From assembly GCA_022419385.1 (NCBI GenBank), contig JAJUBI010000003.1, positions 1,364,001 to 1,428,000 on the forward strand: a stretch of 64,000 nucleotides of DNA, read 5' to 3'. The notes under the pieces are model-generated. The model was not told the DNA's origin. It saw nothing but the letters and a program-made list of their open reading frames with translations, and did not search any database. Positions 42,160-55,400 of this stretch are shown here, piece after piece. Position numbers and translations under genes: made by a program. Each line of letters starts with the position of its first letter. Within the stretch, counting starts at the first letter, position 1. Origin of the DNA: Paraconiothyrium sp. Pb-2020 (lineage: Eukaryota; Ascomycota; Dothideomycetes; Pleosporales; Didymosphaeriaceae).

Positions 42160-44769
42160 ATGGGCGAGTATACCACTGCAGCGTTCGATGTCGACGATCT
42201 CATTGCGCAACTCACCTTAGACGAGAAGATCTCGCTCCTCTCTGGTAAATCTACACCCAGATAATACCTAAAAAGTGGATTTTGACGATTGCAGGCAAAA
42301 ACTTTTGGCATACGCGTGATATCCCTAGATTGAACATTCCTGCGCTTCGTCTCACAGATGGCCCCAATGGGCCACGCGGGACCAAATTTTTCAACGGTGT
42401 GCGAGCAGCATGCCTACCATGTGGGACATCTCTCGCCGCAACATGGGATGAAACTCTTCTGCAGCAGGCAGGCGAATTGATGGGCCGCGAAACGATAGCC
42501 AAGGGCGCACATGTTCTCCTCGGACCAACAGTGAATATTCAACGATCTCCTCTGGGCGGCCGAGGCTTTGAGAGCTTCAGCGAAGACCCGGTTCTAAGTG
42601 GGAAGATAGCCGCTGCAATGATCAAAGGTATACAAGAAACTGGCGTTGCCGCCTGTATAAAACACTTCGTTTGCAATGACATGGAGCACGAACGTCAAGC
42701 CGTGAACTGCGTGGTTTCAGAACGCGCGTTGAGGGAGATTTACCTTGCACCATTTGCGATTGCGATACGAGAAGCGCGACCTTGGGCACTGATGTCTTCT
42801 TATAACAAGATCAACGGACTACATGTAAGCGACGACAAAAGATTACTTACAGACGTGGTGAGAGAAGAATGGGGGTGGGACGGCTTCATCATGAGCGACT
42901 GGTCAGAATCGTGGCTACATTTCCCTTTGAGTAATACTGATAGTCTGCAGGTTCGGTGTATACTCAGCCGCAGAATCGGTGCGAGCCGGTTTAGACTGCG
43001 AGATGCCTGGTCCACCGAGATTACGTGGGCCCAACATCACCGTCTCGCTTGGGAGTCGCAAGGTCACAGAATATGACATCGATGACCGAGTAAGAAACCT
43101 CATCAAGCTTGTGAAGCGAGTCGAGCCGCTGGGTATACCTACCGATGCAGAAGAGAAGGAGCTCAACGCGCCCGAAACGCCACAATTTGCTCGCAAGCTT
43201 GCATCGTCCGGAATTGTGCTGATGAAGAACGAACGCCATGTCCTGCCACTGAATCGTAGTAAATCTATTGCCGTAATGGGACCAAACGCTAAGTTCGCTG
43301 CATACTCAGGAGGGGGCTCCGCCAACCTGAAGCCGTATTACGCAATCACACCATTCGAAGGGATATCGTCCGCTGCTAAAGACGTCAAGTACACCCTAGG
43401 TGCGCATGCGTACAAGCAACTTCCACTGCTATCGAACTTAACGAAAACTCACGACGGACGGAAAGGCTTAACGGCAAGATTTTACAACGAGACTCCCGAA
43501 GTCAAAGAGCGAACACAGAAGGATGAGATATTTGTCGACGCTTCTGACATGTTCCTAGCTGATTATGCGCACCCAAATGTTAGCCCTGAACTCTTTTACA
43601 TTGACCTTGAGGGTACACTCACACCTGAGGTTTCTGGTGAGTATCTTTTCGGATGTTCGGTGCGCGGTACTGCCCGTATCTTCGTTGATGGAGAACTTGT
43701 TGTGGACAACGCTACGAACCAGACGCTTGGCGGTACATTTATGGGGGCTGGTACTCGCGAAGAAAGGGCTTCAAAACATTTGGAGCAGGGCAAGACATAC
43801 AGTATCCTATTACAATTTGGTTCCGGCCTGACGCAAACCGTGAGGAAGAAGGGCGCGACAGCCATGCGAGGCGGTGGGGTACGAGTTGGCGCTACGCTGA
43901 AAACAGACCCTCAAGAGGAGATCGATAAGGCAGTGCAGCTGGCTAAGGAAGTCGACCAAGTCGTTATTTGTGCAGGGCTCAGTGGTGACTGGGAATCTGA
44001 AGGCTTTGACCGACCAGACATGGAACTGCCAGGTCATATCAACGCTCTCATATATGCTATTGCGAAAGCGAACCCCAATACCGTTGTCGTAAACCAGTCT
44101 GGGACACCAGTTTCTATGCCTTGGATAAAGGAGGTTCCGGCACTGGTTCAGGCTTGGTTCGGCGGTATCGAGACTGGCAATGCGATCGCAGATGTCCTTT
44201 TCGGCGACACCAACCCCAGCGGCAAGCTACCGCTAAGCTTTCCGATTCGCAATGAGGACAACCCTGCTTTTCTTAATCAAAGGAGCGAGAGAGGAAGGAT
44301 GCTGTACGGAGAAGATGTCTACGTCGGATACCGATTCTACGAGAAGACAAAGAAGGATGTTTTATTTGCCTTCGGACACGGCCTGTCCTACACAAGCTTC
44401 TCACTGGAGATCTTGCATGTGGATGCGAAAGACGACGCGATCGGTGTTACTCTCGAGCTGAATAACACTGGGGAAAGAGATGGGGCTGAAGTGGTCCAGG
44501 TATATGTCAGCCAGCGAACGGCTACTGTCACCAGACCAGAAAAGGAACTCAAAGGTTTCAAGAAGGTGTTCGTGAAAAAGGGCGAAAAAGCACAGATCAG
44601 TATAGACCTGAACAGGAAGCTTGCAACAAGTCATTGGGATGAGGAGAGAGACAGGTGGATATCTGAAGAAGGAACTTACGACATCGTCGTAGGAACAAGT
44701 AGCGACAAAGTTGTTGCAAGTAGCTCATTCCTGATCAGGAAGACAACGTGGTGGAAAGGGCTCCACTGA
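42160..44769 (+). CDS. Intracellular GH3 beta-glycosidase with PA14 insert
   Basis: Hydrolyses beta-glucosides or related beta-glycosides with retention. Exons 42160-42244, 42295-42901 and 42951-44769, 836 residues. The N-terminus has no signal peptide and goes straight into LIAQLTLDEKISLLSG, so it should act in the cytosol. GH3 marks: LTDGPNGPRG, LGPTVNIQRSPLGGRGFESFSEDP, KHFVCNDMEHER, and the nucleophile Asp in FIMSDWFG (about 230, at the exon 2/3 junction). A PA14 domain sits within the second GH3 domain (about residues 400-540: LTARFYNETPE, GEYLFGCSVRGTARIFVDGELV), a feature of many aryl- and oligo-beta-glucosidases. A fibronectin-III-like domain closes the protein. Near a porter and gentisate genes, an aromatic glycoside is an attractive substrate, but that is inference. 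Confidence 0.95.
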
Positions 44770-45394
44770 ACGTAAATGGAACGAGTATCTGATGTGAATA
44801 TGTTATCAAGTTTGTTCTTATCTTGATAGCCTCAAGTGGTAGCGACCAGGCTCATGAGAGCTTTGGTCATACACATTGGCGTCATGATGGCCGGGTGCGG
44901 TACGACGGGCCTCGTAAGCCGAATGTGGGGACGGGTCGGCATGGGGGCTGCGACTATTTTCTATGCCAGCCCGTGGGCTGGACTTCATCGAAGTCGAATA
45001 AAGAAAGAATATGCACTTGCTATAGTAGGCGGCGCAAGCATGTTACTCGAAGTAGAAAATGCTGTAGGTATTCAACGGCTCTTACTCGTGGAGTATGCCA
45101 GAAGGATCAACGTAGGCGACACCCAATTGGTGGTTGGATAGTGACTAGCACGACCCCAAGCTTTCATTTGCCACTCAGCAACACCGCATCTTCCATCATT
45201 ATCCTCTACGGTGCCTCTTGACTGCTGATTTGTGCCTCTCAGCCTCACGCGGCGCGCACCAGGCGCATAGCTTTTCTCTGTCAGTCCTGAACTGTTTTGC
45301 CACTCTTCTTCCTCGCCGATTTGTCTTGTCACGCAACTTGCCCAACACGCTAATATCTGCATTGGGTCGGAGTAGCCGATGCTTTGTTGTACCC
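44770..45394. other. Convergent intergenic region
   Basis: Lies between the converging GH3 and second regulator genes. An open stretch at about 44836-45141 (+) has hydrophobic character but overlaps another open frame of similar length and has no homologous motif; I do not call a gene. Confidence 0.45.
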
Positions 45395-47133
45395 TCAACA
45401 CTGCAGTGCATATGGTTTACAGAAGCATTCGTCCCATCCGGTCCGGCCAGATGCCCAAAAATCTCGTAACGCGGTCTGGGTGACGAAAGCAGAGCAGGTA
45501 CCAGCCTGACGACTCATCCGTGTCAAGTAAGCATCTACCAGTGACTGCGTGCCCGGTCCACGCCTGGCAGCCTCCACGCCGGCGACTGCAACGGGCCAGA
45601 CGATGAAGTAGTGGACTCTCGGCACCGGTGAGCTCTCGGATAATGCTCGCGAAAGTAATCGGAGTAGCCGATCACCATAGATCCGATGCAGCTTCACTAG
45701 AGGAACGGTCGAAGCCAAGGCTTGCTCCAGAGACAGCATGCAGTACAGCATCACCGCACACTGGTAAATGTTTGCAGCAAGGTCCAGGATTTCGACAAAG
45801 CCAGTATGAGAGGCCGCCCAGTCACTGGTGGAGAAAGACTCAATCCTCAAAAACACTGCCTTCGCCGCATCCTGTCCAGCTGTTGTATTTGTGATTCTGT
45901 GCACCAGCTGAAACCTTAGCCGATTGATGAACGCAATGCTCTCGAACAGAGGAAACGGACAGAGACAGTATGAGAATATCTCCTCGTGCAATTCTTCTGG
46001 AACACTGAGCAGCTGATTGAAGGGCCTCAATTGTGTTTGCGGGGTTACAGGACTGGTTGATGCGGCGAAGTTCTGAATCCTGCCTTTCGTCAGCTGTATG
46101 AAACGCGAAGCGTGCACAAGTCAGTTCCGGTAACTCACAAAGCGAAGTGTAACAGACTAGCCCGAACAAGAGGCGACTCGTTCCAAAGCGAGGTCATTCC
46201 ACCACGTATCGCAATCAGTCCCGACATGGCTTCTATGTGGTGTCGCCACTCCATTGATGCGCAGTACTGTATCTGCTCGGTGTCAGGAACCTTCAATACA
46301 CCGAGATCAGATACTAATACCTCTATAGAGACGAATACAATGACAGAAGAAAATATCGTATCAATCATCCGGCTCTGTTCCTGTGTCATGTATTTCTCGC
46401 TGACAACCAGATTGCGCTGTCCGATGGTCTTGTTCAAGTCTTGTATGGCGTTTCCCCGATGAACTAGTATCTTTGGCCAGACAACCTCTGCAGCAAGATC
46501 CTTCCGATGCAGTCGATAGCATAAAGAAAGAGTCACCATGGTATGGCGCATTGCAGCAGGCATATGGTGCAACAATTCTGGAGGGACCGGTACTACAAAG
46601 GAGGAGGGGTGCATCTCGTAATAGCTAAGTAGGTTGGGATAGAAACTCTTGTTGTCTGCGGTATAACGGAGGTCAGCTGCTTTTCGTCCTCCAACAACGA
46701 TCATGACGATTAACTCACAATAAAAGACCGCCTGTACTACATCAGTTGTTTCGTCTTGGATACCCAGTCGTGGAACACCTTGCTCGAAAACTTCAACATC
46801 TGCTTCTACCTTCAAGTGGACCTTGACTTTTGGTCGATATGAGAGGGGTGAAAGACCTTGTTCGTTTTCTCCCAATGGCTGTTTGGTCGTCGAAGACTCG
46901 GTTGTTGCTGGCTCATCGACAGTTTCGATTTCTTCCACGACGGCATTCACAACAAGTTGCGGCTTCTTCTTTTTGTCCCTACATTTAACCCGTCCTACCT
47001 CGAGCCACTGTAACGGTTTTCGTTGCCCATATCCCGGGCACTCGACTCCTACTCTTATGCACTTTGCGCAACCCGGTTTCCCTAAATCACACACGACTCT
47101 TCGTTTGCGGCAAGCCCAGCAACGTTGGTCCAT
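45395..47133 (-). CDS. Zn2Cys6 transcription factor, second regulator of the island
   Basis: Exons 47133-46719, 46655-46139 and 46079-45395, 538 residues. The zinc cluster is at the extreme N-terminus: C-x2-C-x6-C-x6-C-x2-C-x6-C (CWAC...VVC...GC..C...EC), followed by PGYGQRKPLQW, the pattern of many fungal regulators of this subgroup. Intron 1 (46656-46718, 63 bases) is a multiple of three and stop-free; splicing gives AVFYYNKSFYP. Intron 2 (46080-46138) uses a CTGAC branch and the second AG, restoring frame to IQNFAAS. The middle region (HHMPAAMRHTMVTLSLCYRLHR, IEAMSGLIAIRGG) matches the fungal-specific domain 2 type. A TATGTATATA box lies about 75 bases upstream. It may be unrelated to the island. 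Confidence 0.88.
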
Positions 47134-49473
47134 GGTATGTTACCTTATGTCTCGAGCAATTCGAATAAGCCACCCTCGCATTGCTCGCCAGCTCTTCTCG
47201 AGATATGTATATATTCAACATGTTTTGCGGTGGTTGTCGGCTTCGGCCGGACGCCTTGCTCTGATGGAGCGCCTTACGTGCTAGCGAAAAGAGTTGGTAG
47301 GGCTGAAGCTTGGCCATGAAATGTTCCCAATCGGGATGAACGAATGGGGTTCTAGTATACACTCCGGGCCGTCAGCGATGCACAGAACCATCCAATCCGC
47401 CGCGAACCAGAAGTGGTTCAAATAACCTCTCGCCGTTTGTCGCCCGAATCGGTAGGGCTGCTGAGCCGTCCTGAGGCCGCATTTGGGGGCGCATGATGTG
47501 AGTACGTATGATCAATTGGAGCTGAAGAAGTGAGCTCTCGGATCCGCTCATTACCGCAAGCCGAATCCTGTGCACATAGTCTCTGTGTCGGTCAGGGGGA
47601 TCGCCGCTACTTCGTCTGTTCAAACATTTAGTACAACTATGCTCAGTAGACAACCAAGCCAACCATATCTCGAGACTCGATGTACATGACATCTCCACCT
47701 CGTTCAGCGTAGGATCCGCACTCCATAACTTGATTCCACTATGGGCTAAATACAGGATATGCAGTTTTAACGTTCCCAAAATGAGTTGGCCAACACTAAC
47801 AATTCTTAATTTACCGCCCCCACGGTACAGGTACACGTTGCGGCATGTCAGGCGGCCCGCACAAGGCCCAGCCGCTACATATACGAGCAGGATCATTGTG
47901 TACCTGGCTAACCATTGAGACGATCAAGCCAATCGATAATGGATACAGGTACTGCACCACTAAGTGAAAAATTAGCGGCGATTCGCAAATCGTCCTGTAG
48001 GCTTATGCACACCGCATCTCGACGCTATTGCACTGACTCGTTCACTTGGCCAGGACGAAGTATGAAAACGGAACATGGATGAGCGGCAGTGTACACGGCG
48101 CCCTGACGTTCAATTGAACGCCGACGGACGTATCTACCCGCAAGTTATTCTTGTCTCAACAAAACTCAATTCCCGGTCTGATGTCTTACAGAAAAGTCTC
48201 ACGTAGGTAGTTTCAAGTAAACGAATACGAATGTATTCGATTTGCCGTGGGGCTATCCATATAGATTTGTGCAAAAGTTGAGTTTGAGCGGAAAACAGAA
48301 CCAGTTGTATGCTACAAATCGCTTTCCTGTTCCTTACACAATATAGATAGTGCATGACCTACCCGGTCGAAACGCAGGTGCTCGTTCCCACTACAATAGG
48401 GGCGGAACGAAAGCAAGATTTTAGGGCGGCAGTGCGTCTGTGAAATATCAAAAGGCACTTATGCCACACTATCAATTTCTCGAGTTCCTTATCTGGTGAC
48501 TGGAAGAGCCTCCTCGGGAAGCCTGGCGAAAGATGATTTTGATTGCACCCCATCTCAACTCGCATTCGTCCACCGCTCAGAGAAAATCGTGAAGCCAGGT
48601 GCAATTCCATTAGCGCTCTACAACATCAATCCCCTGGTAGGATGCAACATGATAACTCATTGGTGAAATAATAAGGGAACTCCATTGGATGATGGAGTGC
48701 ATTCTGAACAGCGATTTCAATCTTATTGCACGTAGATTCATGCTTTGCGGTGCCACCTCTAATCTTACCCGGTACCAGAAAAGCGTAGGTATGCTTATAC
48801 CGAGCAATACTATTATTTTACCATTTTGCTGCTTTCAGTCCAACTTCTTGCAAGATCGATGTCAAGTAGCTTGGGCGCCTATACGGACCTTGTACCGTGG
48901 TCGTCCACTGCCAACATCAAGACGCCGATTGTGCCGATTACAAGTTTACATCTAGGAGAAACAGAGACGCATCCCTCAATCCGTTAAAAGGTGACTCGTT
49001 TGCTCTCATCTAGACGCGCTCATCTCACCCCACACTCTACAACATCCGCACATTTTCCATAAATACTTCAATAGAAATTAATCTCCAATCTACATAACCA
49101 CCACTTCCCTTCACTTTCCTCTTACAAATTCGCTCATCCGTGGAAGCGAAGACTCGGAAACCATATGAAACGCCATCTATGCCCCACGAACAGCGCAAGG
49201 TAACGATAACTCGGCAAAAGCGTCGATATGAATTCCCACTCAGCACCGTCGCTATGCAATTTCAAGACGAAGCCAAGTGACAGTGAATGCTGAGAACATA
49301 AAGAAAAAGGGTCAAAAGAAAGCAGAGAGTGGAGTAGAACAGAGAGAACCACGTGAAGCACGCAGGTCGATACATGCGACCCGGCTCTTCCTCTTGGACG
49401 AGGCTGGCCAAAAACAAGCCTCCAGGATACCATGTCTGAAACGACACCTCGGAGTCAAGCCCTCATTTGAAGG
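47134..49473. other. Gene-poor intergenic region, 2.3 kb
   Basis: Between the second regulator and the end of ATG2. No frame is convincing; a minus-strand open stretch at 47372-47896 was considered and rejected. Base composition is more AT-rich than the flanking genes after about 47900. Confidence 0.45.
47205..47214 (-). promoter_or_regulatory. TATA box of the second Zn2Cys6 gene
   Basis: TATGTATATA lies about 75 bases upstream of the ATG at 47131-47133. Role inferred from position. Confidence 0.35.
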
Positions 49474-52400
49474 CTAATAGGTCTTGTATTTCTGCCCCAC
49501 GTTAGCATTCGTTCGTGCAAACCATAATAGCGTGTACTCACGTCGTCAATCTTCCGCCTGGCCCCCTTGTCCAACGCATTGCCCACGCCCAACAACGTCC
49601 TACTAACAGCCTTCGTCGTTCCCGCCAAGGGCTTCAGCACGACTGTCGGCGCCCGCCTAGCCAACACCTTAGCCATCCCCGCTCCCGTCCCTTCTTCCAT
49701 GATCTCTCCCGGGATAGCGATTACTGCATCTCGCGCGTATGCCCAGTCTTTCTGGAAGTGGCGCGCTGCGCTGCGCAGGCCCGCCCGCACGGTGATGGGC
49801 TGGTCGGCGTAGTTGGATACCGCGCGGGGTTCTTCAGTGTCGGAGGCAGAGAGGTCTTCCCAGTCGTGGCCGCCTGACGGAGTGCGAGACGAAGACGGGC
49901 GGGCCGGGTACGCAGGTTCAGGATTGAGGAAGCGCTCCGTGGTTTCGAGAATGGTCTGCGCGCCGATGGCGACTTTGGCGCCGAGGCGGGCGGCTTCCGA
50001 CGTCGTGTTGCGGGTGAAAGCAACCACTCCTTTTCGCATGGCGCGCACGACGCGGCCGTCTTTGCGGTACTCACGCATAGGGACGATAAATAGGTCGGCA
50101 ACGGCGGAACCGACGTTGACGACGGGGCGGGCAATGGCGACGCCGGAGAGGACCTTAGCGAGCTGGTTCTCGCGAACGTCAGGCATCCATACGTTATTTA
50201 GGGTGTCGTGGAGCTCGTCGAATGATTTGATGCCATACAGAATGGCGTGGCGAAGGATGATTGGCGTGTCCTCCAAAGTCATAAAGTTCATTAGCTCGGT
50301 GGTGGAGCCGGAGCGTAGCCTACGGTAGTCAACCTTGCGCGGTTTGTAGTCCAGCCTAATTTTCACCGTGTTCACTGCGAGACGCTGGATAAACGGCTGC
50401 TCAGATGGAGCGGAGCTGCTGGCCGCGGACTGGTCCTTGAATGCGAAGAAGCGCTGAATGAACTCCAAGGCGAACTGGTCAACATGCAGACGGAGCGGCA
50501 GAATGCTGACTTCAATAACGAGTTCGGTGGCAGCGAGGTCCGGTGCTGGCTTGACTGTTAAGAGTGCAATGTTGATCATTGGCCGGTTCATCTCGCGTTT
50601 CTCGGGTTCCACGTCGCATAGAGCGAATTTGTTCCAGGTAGACCCAGGAACACGATCGTAAACGACCAAGTCTTGAACGCGGACGTCGACCGAGTTGATT
50701 GTCTCGCCAGAACCAGGTTCAAAAACGACGAGATCAACAGCAACATTCTTGAGCTCGAATGAAATCCGCTTATGCTTTCCTCGACCCAATTTCTGAAGGC
50801 GTTTGGTCGATACGCTGGAGTGAGGTCGCGCCGTGGCGGTTGTGGTTCGCGTAGCAGTGGATGTAGCATAGCTGCCGGTTTCGCTAGCCTGATCGGATCC
50901 ATCGCGGCCGCGGTTGATGTCCTGAATGACTTGTTTGGCCAAGGCACCCTTGGCTTCCTTAATGGGGACTCCGATCCACACAGAGTTGAACAGCTGGCCT
51001 TCTTCGATGAACTCAAGATCTTCATCGTTTTCTTGAACTCTCCGTCGTCGTTCTTCCGCGCGAGCTTCAATGTCGTCGATTGCCTGTGCCAGTTCCCCTC
51101 TAGTCTTTGGCCAATCGTATCCGTCGTATAAATTCCAGATAATGTTCATATCGTGGATCTGTACTTTAAGTGGAGCATCGGGGGCTTTGAACGCGTTCAC
51201 ATGGTGGTATTTGTTGTTCGATGAGTCCCACTTCCGAGCTTTGCCTTTGTAATCAGAGTCTGAGTCCTTGAAATAGTTGTCATCGAAGTTCAACTGTTCC
51301 TGCCCGGACGCGACCTCAAAGCGTTCCTCGAAGCTCTCTAACATGGCCGGTTCACCAAGCTTACGAGTGAGGGGTGGGGTAGCAAGAGCGCCTAGATCGT
51401 CTTGCTCGAGCATGCTGTCTCCCATGTCCTCCTCAGTTGGCAGAGACTCCGAATTGTAAAAGCTGCCCACGAACTCCCTGTTCGTCGGGACGTCATCCAA
51501 AATCAGGTCTGCGTTTTCCATGGAGAATTCCTCTTCCTCCTCATCAAAGGTGAATGCGTCCTCGTCTTCATCTAGACGGATAGCGTCGGGATCAGCGGCG
51601 AGTGCATCCATCGTGAAAGACTCCATCATCTCTTGGAGTGGGACTGTAGGCCGGTAACGTTCAGCAGTCGATGGAGGCATTGGTGGCTGTAGACCATTCA
51701 GGATAGTGATGAGTGTTTGTGTGGAGTCCGCGCACGACTCTATCACAAACAATTCGTTCTGGAACTCCACGTCGATTTTTTGGGGTTGAACGTCACCGTC
51801 ACCTGCAATAGTAACAATCACCTTCGCCGCCGCGATAGAGCTTAGTGTGACATAGCCTTGATCGAGCAGCTCGCGAAGCTGAGGGTTGTTTACGACGACC
51901 TTAGAAGATGGGGCAGGTTGCTGCTCTTCCGTGAGGCGAGAAACGTCATCGATGACCTGAATGGAAGCTTTACGCAGCTCCATCTCAATTGAGTAGTCCA
52001 TTTTGCTCGTTTGCTTGCCAAAAAAATGAGCGTCCGTCAAAACGAAGAGACTCTTTGCTGGATTCCTTCGAGGGTTCAATCCCAATGCACAGTTCCGAAA
52101 CTGAACGTCGAGATGCAGCGGCTTCGTTTTCGTCGTCACCGGAGAGCTGGACGAAGATGTATGCCTAGTCAGGGTTGCTGGCGGTGTTGCCCCAGTAATA
52201 GTCGCTACTGATGAAGCCAGACCAAGCGCGATGTCGTCGACTGTCCCGTCTTCTGATAGGCCAAGGGCTGCCATGACGGTAGAGACATGATATTCGGCGC
52301 AAAGATTGAATAACTTCGCTTTAATGACAGGCTCCATCTCGTCGCCAATAACGCGCATCATGACCATTGGTAGCCCATCCGAGTCCGCAAGCTTAACAAC

Positions 52401-55400
52401 TTCATGAATCAACACCTCCTCTTCTCTCCAAGCAGACATAGACCCAATTTGGGTGGCAAAAAGCGCAGGAAGGCCTACGTGTGCCACGGATGCATCCTTT
52501 AGCTCTACCGACAAATCACCCAAACGTTCATTTACTGTTACCCTAGCACCGATGTGCTGTACGTTGGCAAGCGTGAGGATACCGGGACGATCGTCATCTG
52601 GGAGATACTTCGTAATCCTAGATAGCTTTGCCATTTCCGCTCCTAGCGCCTCGAATGCGCCTAGTCCATCGATCTCAGTCACCAGCACGTCCACTAATTT
52701 CACGTCTAGCCGAAGAACAGAACCTTTCTGGCGTTGTCGTATCAAAGTCTCGATCAGAATGTCATCATCGTTCTCATACGGATCCTTTGATGGTGTTATC
52801 ATGTAGATCAATTTGTCCAGATCGACTTCTTCGGGTGATGACAGGAAGTTCATCGTAGTGTTTTGGATCTTCACTACCAGCGGAGCACCGGTCGGAACAG
52901 ATTCCGTGTAGGGGCCAGTGAATTGTGCATCCGCTACTTTCAGACGGACATTGCTTCCCCGGACAGCAAGCTTGACGGAAGTAGTCTGCAGCTGTACAGC
53001 ACAGCTAGGTCCTTTGAGTACAAAATCGACGTCTCCGAATTGAACTTGGATCTTGGGCATCGCTGAAGAAGCAATCGTAGGAGGTGGTGGGTTATCACCG
53101 AAGCGAACGCTACGAGTTCGAGCTGGCGCTGGAGCCATCACAGGGCTGTTGCCGCGGCTGTTAGAAGTTATAGAGGCACTAAGCTCTAGAACCCCACTAA
53201 AACCTCCGAAAGACCCCAAAGCTTCGTCCACCTTCTCCAGGTCGAAGATAGCCTTCACCGGACGGGTGATAACGGTCACCCGGCGATCTTGCGCCTGTTC
53301 GTATACGACTTGTACATCATGCTGCAGATGATCCGTAGCATTGCTGACTGATCTACGAGTCTTTGAGCGAGACTTCTGGAATGTTATGATATCGTAATCC
53401 AAGGAAGACAATGCGAATTTGCCAATTTGAACCTTGGATTGAACTTCCGTGGACGTTGTCTGGCTTGCTCCGTATACAGAAGCCATGGTGATCTTGATAA
53501 TAGCATCCGGCGGATGTTGCTCGAGTAATGGAGTAGAACCGGTGGTTTCTGTGAACGATTCAGTCAGCAATCGTTCCTTCCAGGCAATGCAAACGGCCTT
53601 CACGGAAAGCTCGACACTAGAGCGAGACGCCGTCAGTATCTGCGTCTCCGGTTTGATCATCTTTTTCTTGGGCTTATCAGTGATATCTCCAGCAAAGGCG
53701 GCCATTGCCCTAGTGAGCATCTGGAACATGATGTTGCATGTGGCAAAATCGACGTGGCAAATGATAGAGCCAATCTCCAAAGAAACGTTCCCAGAGGTTG
53801 TTTTCTTCTCCGTATCCGGCGCTCGAGGCTCTGGACGCCGCCGAGCTGCGGGATCGGTAGCAGGCTTTTTTCGCAAATCCCTAATGGCATGGTGGGAGAA
53901 GGTGCCAGGCATGGTCTCATACATGGAATCCTCGGCAAGCCCTTCAGGACGCAGGTCCCAATTAGATGCTTCGACTACAGGTTCGTCCCCGTTCAAGCCT
54001 AGTGGGAACCAGACCATGATATTATCTATGGTTAGGAAGGCTTTGGCTAACAACCTCCGAGACGCTTCTTGGCTCTCGAAAGAGACGCCTGGCGCTGCAG
54101 TGGATGCAGGGCGAGTCTGTTGAGGGGAGGAGGGCATGCTCTGCGGGCTGCTCGGTCGTGGCGTTTCGCAGCCATCATCGGTATATGGCTGTGGACGTAG
54201 TATGCTACCTGAGATCATCTCCTCGGGTATCTCAGCCGATGTGTCGGACGAGGTGTCGTGGCTGGACGCTGATGAAGAAGAATCCCAACCTCCAGGTACG
54301 TGTCCATGTTGACCGGGCGCCGCGCTCATAGCGCTCATGTACAAACTTTCAGCATCTTCGTGACTGAAAGTCCTAGACTCTATTAAGTCTTCTTGAATTG
54401 ACGCTTGACTGACATCAGAGATAGCCAAATCGCTATTGTTTACTGGTGCCCGAACGTTATCCCCAATGGATTGCTGACTATGATGTAGATTGTCCACTGC
54501 TCCGGGTTGTTCCACAAGAATTGATTGTGACGGAGACGCACTTTTCGCGGTCGGCTCTATCGATTGGCCAAGCATAGATACTGTCGGTAAATCACATGAC
54601 GAAGATTGGCTTTCATAGAACCGCTGCACTTCTTCATGGGTCGAACCTGCGCTATTGAGATTCCACAGATCATCCGAGGCACGAGAGTCTGAACCGTCTT
54701 CGAGCTGGCTCGTCCCTAATTGCGAGTCAAGGACATTGTTTTGCAAAAAGTCTAGGAGGCCTTCGTCGTCGTCATAAAGACGACTACCGTCACCCAGGTC
54801 GCGTGGGTCCGAGCGGCCACTTGAACAGCTTGCGATACTGCGCTCTAAGCCGTCATCCGAATCGGCATCAGCAAACCGATCGTCGTCGGTCGTATGCGTG
54901 GACGAGCTTAACGGGTGCTGCTGTAAAGGTGGTGATACCGGTTCCAATGTAGGCGCATGTGAAGATTCCTCTGTGGGCATGGTCTCGGGGTTCAGTGCTG
55001 TCGCTTCGCTCTCTGTAGAAGGCGTAACCATCGAGGTTCCCTCCGCCAATCGCGCCGAGGTTTCAGATGTGGGAAGAATTTCGCTCGCTGCCGGGTCGCT
55101 CTGTGCCTTCAAACTAGAAGTCATTTCAGAGCGGGTATCGACTGGTGACGATGGTACCGATGTTCGTGAGGCCGAAACGAAATTGCGCGCATCCGAGATC
55201 AGCCGCCCACAAATGTTCTCAACGCGCAATCGCCGCTTCCCCAGTTTCGACATATCTTGCGGAATTTTTGAGGTCGAAATATCAACACGGGGTTCCTCGG
55301 AGGTCACAGAGTCGATAGCGACGCGATCCACGTGGAAATTCAAAGAGGTATACGCGTTTCCATCCTCGCGGTCAGAAGGCGAAGGAGACATCTGGTCTTC

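Noticed and set aside
44836..45141. Plus-strand open frame with hydrophobic segments
   Set aside because: It overlaps another open frame of similar size, is read from a non-ATG start for part of its length, and shows no family match. It could be a gene relic, but I cannot support it.
47372..47896. Minus-strand open frame of 174 codons
   Set aside because: It has no recognised motif, no clear promoter or splice context, and lies in a gene-poor region; open frames of this size occur by chance in this GC-rich DNA.
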